This document shows positions 58,863 to 64,000 of a stretch of DNA of 64,000 nucleotides, one piece after another. The stretch lies in the NCBI GenBank assembly GCA_963667435.1, contig OY763414.1, forward strand, positions 1,736,001 to 1,800,000. Reading direction: 5' to 3'. Below the pieces are notes generated by a model, which did no database searches, had not been told where the DNA came from, and worked only from the letters and a program-made list of their open reading frames with translations. This stretch comes from Marispirochaeta sp963667435 (GTDB lineage: Bacteria > Spirochaetota > Spirochaetia > JC444 > Marispirochaetaceae). A program made the translations under genes and the position numbers. Position 1 is the stretch's first letter; each line of letters opens with the position of its first letter.

Positions 58863-59714
58863 TTAATTTCGGGCAGTCTCATCCCGCAACCAGACATGAT
58901 AATTCCCATTTTTATATCTCCGAGCAGCACGTCGATTGATTACTAATTTGATAGCAACATACAGGAAAGTTGAAAAAAACGTACTAACATTGAATAACCG
59001 GTGCCGAATGAATGAAGAATTATCGGTATTCTCATTGGAAGTAAGTTCCGGAAATGTGTCATTCAACTGAAGAAGCCCAATACGTGATCGAGTTTTTATT
59101 TTAATTACACTTCCTATATCTTTTGGTACATAAATAGTAAATGAGTTTTGCTTCTCAATATGCCGTTCTACTGAAGGAAAAAGGAGTCGTACATATCCAT
59201 CATCCGATATAATATCAGGAAACTCCTTAAACGCCTGACGCCCTTCCCTGCTTAATCCATAAACTCCGGAACCCAGAAGCCCCTCTTTACAATAAGGAGT
59301 GGATAACCAGACATTATAATAAGTACGGACCAGCCAGTTTCTTTTCTTCAGATCAATGTGCAATGCAGGAGCACCGGCTTTGGCTCCGTTTTCCAGTATA
59401 GCAACAGCGGTTTGAATTAAGGCTTGTTTTGTAACATGTACATCAGCATCTATATAAAACCGGGGGAAAAAACTCGCAGCCTTATCTCCCATATTCAAGG
59501 CCAGAATTTTCGATCCGATTTCAGTTTCAAGTACTTTTACTCCGGCATACCCCCGTGCCCTGGTCGCAGTATTATCCTTGCATCCATTGCAGACAACAAT
59601 GACCTCAATCTTACAAGTATCATCATAGGCAGGAGCAAGATTATCCAGACAGCGCTGAATAACATTTTCCTCATTATACGCGGGGATAATTATACTTATT
59701 CCATCAATTTTCAT
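58863..59714 (-). CDS. Family 2 glycosyltransferase
   Basis: 283 residues from the ATG at 59714. GISIIIPAYNEENVIQRCLD and VIVVCNGCKDNT form the GT-A nucleotide-binding start; RFYIDADVHV is the DxD metal site; SDDGYVRLLF supplies the later acidic residues. The C-terminus has one hydrophobic segment and a basic tail, so it is membrane-associated. It adds a sugar to the growing polymer or its lipid carrier; donor unknown. Confidence 0.9.
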   Translation of the reverse strand: MKIDGISIIIPAYNEENVIQRCLDNLAPAYDDTCKIEVIVVCNGCKDNTATRARGYAGVKVLETEIGSKILALNMGDKAASFFPRFYIDADVHVTKQALIQTAVAILENGAKAGAPALHIDLKKRNWLVRTYYNVWLSTPYCKEGLLGSGVYGLSREGRQAFKEFPDIISDDGYVRLLFPSVERHIEKQNSFTIYVPKDIGSVIKIKTRSRIGLLQLNDTFPELTSNENTDNSSFIRHRLFNVSTFFSTFLYVAIKLVINRRAARRYKNGNYHVWLRDETARN

Positions 59715-59740
59715 TGTAAAGCCCAACTAAGGCAAGTGCA

Positions 59741-60961
59741 CTACTGATTAGACAACGTAATTATCGAAATAATTGTTGCAATCAAGGCTAAGCTGGTAGA
59801 GACAACAGGAAAATAGCGGTTGAAGTTATAGACAAAATTATTGTTCAGGACGGTTATTGTATCTCCTGCAGCAATCGGATATTCGGGGTCTTTTTCGTTT
59901 CCATACCTGTCAATAATTTTTACCGCGTTGCCGGTGTTTCTCTCATAATCAGACCCCCCGGCAAGGTTGATATAGTAGAGAAATCCTTCCGGAGGGGTAT
60001 AAGGATATCGTCCGGGGCTGTTGACAGCACCAATCACAGTAACCTGCAGTGTTTCATCTTTTTTAGATGGAATGGTAATTACATCATTATTTTCAAACTT
60101 GAACTCACCTTTAAAATCGGTAAAATCCATAACAATCAGTTTTGCCTGATCGCCGGTATAGCGTTCTATTGCAACTCTTCTAAGATCTGCAAGAGGGGTG
60201 AAGCCTCCGGAGAAGAATGCGATATCCTGAAGATCCTCACGCTCTTTTAACTGATATGTACCGGAGCGATATACCTCACCGTTTATGGTAATCTGCTTTG
60301 TCACCCTGCCTATCTCAATGGTGTCTCCTGGATAGACAATCGGGTTCTGGGACATCTGGCCTTGATTAAGGGCCTTCCACAGGTCGTATTCTCTCTCAAT
60401 ACCACTACTGTTTGTGATCCGGATATTCCTGATGGACGAGTGCTCACCGAGGACACCGAACAACACAGTATTAAGACGGGACAAGCCCCAGGCTATAACA
60501 AAACGTGTCTGAGGCACTTCCCCTACAATAGGCACCTGAAATGTTCCGGTGGAAATCATGGTTAATGAAGGTAAACTTCGCGGATACCCCTCCATAACCA
60601 GTTTCTCTACAATCTTTTTAAGCTGGGGAAAGCTTTTTCCGCTACCATCAACAATGCCAAGAACACCCAGATTTATTGAATTGTCACTCTCCACAATAAT
60701 TTGGTTGGTCACCAGGTTTCCTGCAGTCATAAATGTAAGCCGGTAAATATCACCGGGGGTAACCGGGTAGGACTCGTTAGAAATTGCAAGCTGCAATCGG
60801 TCAACGGAATTCTCAACTAACTCCTCTTCCTGAGCAGCCTCCGGAGCGCCGGCCCCCGGACGATTCTGCTGAAAAAGCTGTTCCTGTTCAGTTGTCAGTG
60901 TCTGGGAAAAGCAAGGAAAGGCCGAGAGCAGTATAAGTAAAGGAAGATATTTCCTAAGCAT
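59741..60961 (-). CDS. Polysaccharide export protein (OPX, Poly_export/SLBB)
   Basis: 406 residues. The ATG at 60961 is chosen over GTG 60970 since AGGTGG lies 5 nt ahead. A signal peptide is present (LLILLSAFPCFS). YPVTPGDIYRLTFMTAGN is the Poly_export domain; two or three SLBB repeats follow (ITINGEVYRSGTYQLKERED, VIGAVNSPGRYPYTPPEG). A C-terminal TM (VVSTSLALIATIISIITL) anchors it, a feature of some OPX proteins. It forms or contacts the outer-membrane export channel. It overlaps the Wzz-like gene by 8 nt. Confidence 0.92.
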   Translation of the reverse strand: MLRKYLPLLILLSAFPCFSQTLTTEQEQLFQQNRPGAGAPEAAQEEELVENSVDRLQLAISNESYPVTPGDIYRLTFMTAGNLVTNQIIVESDNSINLGVLGIVDGSGKSFPQLKKIVEKLVMEGYPRSLPSLTMISTGTFQVPIVGEVPQTRFVIAWGLSRLNTVLFGVLGEHSSIRNIRITNSSGIEREYDLWKALNQGQMSQNPIVYPGDTIEIGRVTKQITINGEVYRSGTYQLKEREDLQDIAFFSGGFTPLADLRRVAIERYTGDQAKLIVMDFTDFKGEFKFENNDVITIPSKKDETLQVTVIGAVNSPGRYPYTPPEGFLYYINLAGGSDYERNTGNAVKIIDRYGNEKDPEYPIAAGDTITVLNNNFVYNFNRYFPVVSTSLALIATIISIITLSNQ

Positions 60962-62162
60962 TCTTGCCACCTGTTAATAAACGTATTTTTTCCGGATCAT
61001 TTTTTATATGTTTATAAAGATCACTCAGTAAACCTATTCCAAGACCGGCAAAAAAACCAAGAACTGTAGCAATTATACAGATCTGACTTCTTCTGGGGCC
61101 AGATTTTTCTTCAGAGACCTCTGCGGGAGCAAGTACACTGAATGCAGAATCTCCGGAAGAGGTAAGCTTCTGTACTTCATACTGTTCCTTCAGTTTCTGA
61201 TAAATCCGTATCTGGATTTCATGGGACATCTGAAGATGGGAGTACTCAATAGCAAGAGAGCTCAACTCCTCTTGAGAGGGCATCTGCTGACCACCTGTGC
61301 CTTCTCCCCGTTCTATCTGGCGGATAAGATCCCTCAAACTGTCACGTTTTGCGCGCAGCTGGATAAGTTCCTGGTCTTCAACGGTGGAAAACCCGGAGTA
61401 GTTGTTAATTGCAACTTCAGTCTGGAGTAATTGAGAACGAAGATCGGCCAGCATCGATGCCTGGCTCTGGGCCAATTGATCGACTGAGAATACACCATAG
61501 GTGGTTTGAAATTTCATAATCTCAGCTTCAAGGCGGGAGATTTCTCCGGAGATATCGTCTATTTTCTGCTTCAGCGCTGCCATTTCCTGCTGAGAACTTG
61601 ATCCTTCCCAGCGGGCAAACCAGAGCTGAAGGTTCTCTACCATACTGTCTACTACATCCCGGGCAAACACAGGATCGGTATCTTCAAAGCTAATATTCAA
61701 AGTACCTGTTCTACTGTCATAATTAAACGAACTGTTACCTATAACAACATTTCTGCTGGTTGTTCTAACTTTGTTCTGTATGCCAAAGAGTTCTATAATA
61801 TTGTTCTTCTCCACAATCTCATCAAGAAACGGACCGCTTTGTAGAACCTTTATTCCTATTTGCCCATAATTCATGTCATTGCCGCCGGATTGAACACCTA
61901 GCAAAGACAGCATGGATGTCATGTCAGAACCACCGCCACTGTCTACGATTAAAACAGCCTGAGATAGATAGCGGTTAGGTAACGGGCTTTTATCGGGCGG
62001 CAGAACAATGGTAATAATCGAAAAGATTACACTTCCGATGGCTGCAACAGCAACACAGAGTGCGATTAATTTGATATGTTTATAGAAATAGGACAAATAA
62101 TGCAGTATACCTTCCAGAAGTGTTCTTTCTTCCGGTTCCATTGGAGCTTCTTTTTCTTCCAT
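60954..62162 (-). CDS. Wzz/chain-length determinant (polysaccharide co-polymerase)
   Basis: 402 residues, two TM segments: one near 33-55 (IKLIALCVAVAAIGSVIFSII) and one near 365-385 (ICIIATVLGFFAGLGIGLLSDL). A periplasmic coiled-coil region lies between them (LKQKIDDISGEISRLEAEIMK). No tyrosine-kinase domain is attached. It controls polymer length in Wzx/Wzy-type pathways. AGGATAAA precedes the ATG. First gene of the leftward polysaccharide operon. Confidence 0.92.
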   Translation of the reverse strand: MEEKEAPMEPEERTLLEGILHYLSYFYKHIKLIALCVAVAAIGSVIFSIITIVLPPDKSPLPNRYLSQAVLIVDSGGGSDMTSMLSLLGVQSGGNDMNYGQIGIKVLQSGPFLDEIVEKNNIIELFGIQNKVRTTSRNVVIGNSSFNYDSRTGTLNISFEDTDPVFARDVVDSMVENLQLWFARWEGSSSQQEMAALKQKIDDISGEISRLEAEIMKFQTTYGVFSVDQLAQSQASMLADLRSQLLQTEVAINNYSGFSTVEDQELIQLRAKRDSLRDLIRQIERGEGTGGQQMPSQEELSSLAIEYSHLQMSHEIQIRIYQKLKEQYEVQKLTSSGDSAFSVLAPAEVSEEKSGPRRSQICIIATVLGFFAGLGIGLLSDLYKHIKNDPEKIRLLTGGKNA

Positions 62163-62258
62163 TTTATCCTCAGTTTACAGATATTTGTTTCCTGTGTAAA
62201 TAAACAGGAATGTTAGATCTCATGGACAAGTTAGCTACATAAAGGTTGTAGAAAAGAT

Positions 62259-62999
62259 ATGACGACAACATCGAGGGTAGACATCTTTATTTTTGAGCAC
62301 AGAGAACAATGGCCAATAAACGAATTATTAAGGTTGTACCCGTGGACCATGGCCGAAAAAGAGCAAATAAGCCGTTTCATAAGTATGCCTGCTGCAACTT
62401 CCTGGTGTTTGAGCCGAATCCTTACTAGGCAGATACTCACTCACAAAATAGGAATACCTGTAGAACAAATAGTGTTCAACCATAATAGTTTTGGTAAACC
62501 TTATCTTCAGAATAATCCTGTATTCATTAACTGGTCCCATACTACAGGTTGTCTGGTTCTGGGTGTATGCAGATACACACAGATAGGTATAGATATAGAG
62601 AAAGTGGAAGAATCAGCGGTCAAAGCAGACGATATCGCTTCATCATTCTTCACAGAAGAGGAATATGAATGGATAAAAAACAGTCACGAAAAAGATAAAA
62701 ATATGTGTTTTCTATCACTCTTCGTACAAAAGGAAGCATACCTCAAAATGAAAGGAACCGGCCTATCAACACCACTGGCAGAAGCACCTGCACAACTGTT
62801 ATTGCCGCCATTTCAGGAAAACCAATCTGTACTTTTCACTACTGGAGAGTATAATCAATTCATTATTTCCGCGTGTATTGAAACGACAAGACAAACAGAT
62901 GGAAATGTAACAGCAGTTAAGCCATTTCAATACTTTTCATGCAGCTTTAATCCCGAACTCAACAGTTTCAGCTGGCAACCCCTTTGCCAGAAAATATAA
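62259..62999 (+). CDS. Sfp-type 4'-phosphopantetheinyl transferase
   Basis: 246 residues, usual for the Sfp class. It moves the phosphopantetheine arm of CoA onto carrier proteins. NSFGKPYL and FINWSHTTG precede GIDIEKVEE (Mg-binding Asp near 112 and Glu near 114), and FTEEEYEWI and FVQKEAYLKMKGTGLS follow (Lys/Glu near 158-159, Lys near 163; Phe replaces the usual Trp). Adjacent to polysaccharide genes but no carrier protein, NRPS or PKS gene is in the window. Start codon has only a weak ribosome site. Confidence 0.93.
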   Translation: MTTTSRVDIFIFEHREQWPINELLRLYPWTMAEKEQISRFISMPAATSWCLSRILTRQILTHKIGIPVEQIVFNHNSFGKPYLQNNPVFINWSHTTGCLVLGVCRYTQIGIDIEKVEESAVKADDIASSFFTEEEYEWIKNSHEKDKNMCFLSLFVQKEAYLKMKGTGLSTPLAEAPAQLLLPPFQENQSVLFTTGEYNQFIISACIETTRQTDGNVTAVKPFQYFSCSFNPELNSFSWQPLCQKI

Positions 63000-63012
63000 G
63001 CTCTGCAAAGCG

Positions 63013-64000
63013 CTAAACCTTTCGATCCCTTCTTTCCATCAGACGAAACAATTGCTTAATTATAGCAACCATACCGACTATCAGGAAAATCTGTAATAGA
63101 GATATAACAAGGGTGTAAAATGAACTCTGATGTTGGAACCCTGGCCATACTTTGGACAACACCACATTCATCAAAGTCCACAGGCGTAGATGAAATACAA
63201 AAATCCAAGTAAACATTCCGCCGATGATTGCGGGAACCCTAAGGTTTTTAAGCACATCTGATAACAGAAAAAATCCAGATAGACTACAAATGGAGGAAGA
63301 TAGAAAGAACAGGATATTCCCAAAAACTCCCTGCTTCAAATCAACCCATATATTATATTGCTGCACGATATATCCCAAAGACAGGAGAACAACCAATGAT
63401 AAAACTTTTTCATTAAGGTTAATTCTTTTAACAGGGATTTTCAGAACATAGTGCCCCAGAATAATAAAGAATTGTACTGCACAGGCAATATTCAGACTCC
63501 AGGGAAGCGGGAAGGAAACTACCCGGGAAAAGATTACACCAGTCCCAAAGATTACCAGTGAGAGAACTATCACCGGAATCGTCCTTTTCACATTTTTAAG
63601 AATTACAATGGCAAGAAAAAGTGAGAGAAAAAGAGCTGGAAAATACCACATATGCATTCCCCAGTCCATATAATTCCCCATGCCCTGACTATAAAAGATC
63701 CCAACTACCTGTTTCAAAGGTTTATACCCTTTTTCTGCAGCCTTTCCGGAAAGAAAAATTAATACAAACCAGAGAAAATACAGAACAGCAGAATACAGGA
63801 AATATGGTGCAAGGATACGTTTACCGAGCTTTCTTACAGTTTCTCTCAATCCATAATTCTCAATATCATGAATTTCCATTCCGGCAATAAAGAACAGAAG
63901 GGGGACACTAAATGAGTAGAGATAAGAAGTGACAGCAGTACCAAAATGATGGCCCCAGACAATAAAAAGTACTGCAAAACTTTTCAGTACCAGGGTCTGT
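63013..64000 (-). CDS. Acyltransferase family 3 membrane protein (partial, 5' end beyond the window)
   Basis: The open frame continues through 63879 to the right edge, so the ATG at 63879 is internal. At the edge it reads LKSFAVLFIVWGHHFG and SVPLLFFIAGMEI, the N-terminal motif of acyltransferase-3 (OafA/WecH-like) proteins, with the catalytic-type His in WGHH. About nine more hydrophobic segments follow. These enzymes O-acetylate or otherwise acylate surface sugars, in keeping with the polysaccharide genes nearby. Confidence 0.88.
   Translation of the reverse strand, partial: QTLVLKSFAVLFIVWGHHFGTAVTSYLYSFSVPLLFFIAGMEIHDIENYGLRETVRKLGKRILAPYFLYSAVLYFLWFVLIFLSGKAAEKGYKPLKQVVGIFYSQGMGNYMDWGMHMWYFPALFLSLFLAIVILKNVKRTIPVIVLSLVIFGTGVIFSRVVSFPLPWSLNIACAVQFFIILGHYVLKIPVKRINLNEKVLSLVVLLSLGYIVQQYNIWVDLKQGVFGNILFFLSSSICSLSGFFLLSDVLKNLRVPAIIGGMFTWIFVFHLRLWTLMNVVLSKVWPGFQHQSSFYTLVISLLQIFLIVGMVAIIKQLFRLMERRDRKV

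Noticed and set aside
1..64000. CRISPR arrays, tRNA/rRNA genes, insertion sequences, prophage genes
   Set aside because: Looked for by eye on both strands; no regularly spaced repeats, cloverleaf sequences, rRNA stretches, transposases or phage genes were seen. A covariance-model tRNA scan would settle the RNA part.

Overview
The window most resembles a chromosomal segment of a free-living, probably anaerobic or microaerophilic member of the Spirochaetota (Spirochaeta / Marispirochaeta / Sediminispirochaeta type). This is an inference from gene content: a single-chain pyruvate:ferredoxin oxidoreductase, a very large 2-hydroxyacyl-CoA dehydratase/activase-type protein, many two-component, c-di-GMP and chemotaxis genes, periplasmic binding proteins with spirochaete-like signal peptides, and moderate GC. 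No rRNA, tRNA, CRISPR array, insertion sequence or prophage was found.

Layout. 1-12 kb: a LysR/YeiH divergent pair, a tripartite RND efflux operon (outer-membrane factor, adaptor, pump, small accessory protein), an OmpR-type two-component system followed by an SDR dehydrogenase, and an ArsR/TSUP-permease divergent pair with two clear palindromes. 12-17 kb: nifJ, highly codon-biased, with a consensus promoter and a strong terminator, then an aldo/keto reductase. 17-21 kb: ywbE and a 1116-residue lipoprotein that joins WD40 propellers to a caspase-fold protease. 21-28 kb: a tightly overlapping signalling operon (REC-DUF3369-GGDEF*-EAL regulator, ligand-binding lipoprotein, membrane histidine kinase) facing a lone periplasmic binding protein. 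28-33 kb: aldo/keto reductase and PIG-L deacetylase, a TIM-barrel isomerase, an orphan REC-PAS-PAS protein and an internally deleted diguanylate cyclase.

33-40 kb: one apparent operon that starts with a 1461-residue activase/dehydratase-type iron-sulfur protein and continues into a complete SsuABC/TauABC-type ABC importer. A perfect Fur-family-like palindrome sits in its upstream region. 40-53 kb: ClC channel, a DUF1932 dehydrogenase, chemoreceptor, outer-membrane protein, RluA-type pseudouridine synthase and central carbon genes (pyk, zwf, acnA) with a hemolysin III protein and a HAD phosphatase. 53-57 kb: a cluster of toxin-antitoxin genes (orphan antitoxin, yefM-yoeB, MNT nucleotidyltransferase, PIN-RHH) around fumC. 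57-64 kb: an exopolysaccharide export operon (Wzz-like, OPX, GT2, OMP-like, galE), an Sfp-type phosphopantetheinyl transferase and an acyltransferase-3 gene cut by the window end.

A family of GC-rich REP/MITE-like repeats recurs in intergenic spaces. The strongest candidates for unusual biology are the activase plus ABC importer operon with its Fur-type box, the WD40-caspase lipoprotein, and the ligand-binding lipoprotein/kinase/c-di-GMP phosphodiesterase operon. All functions are read from sequence motifs only; no database search was possible.
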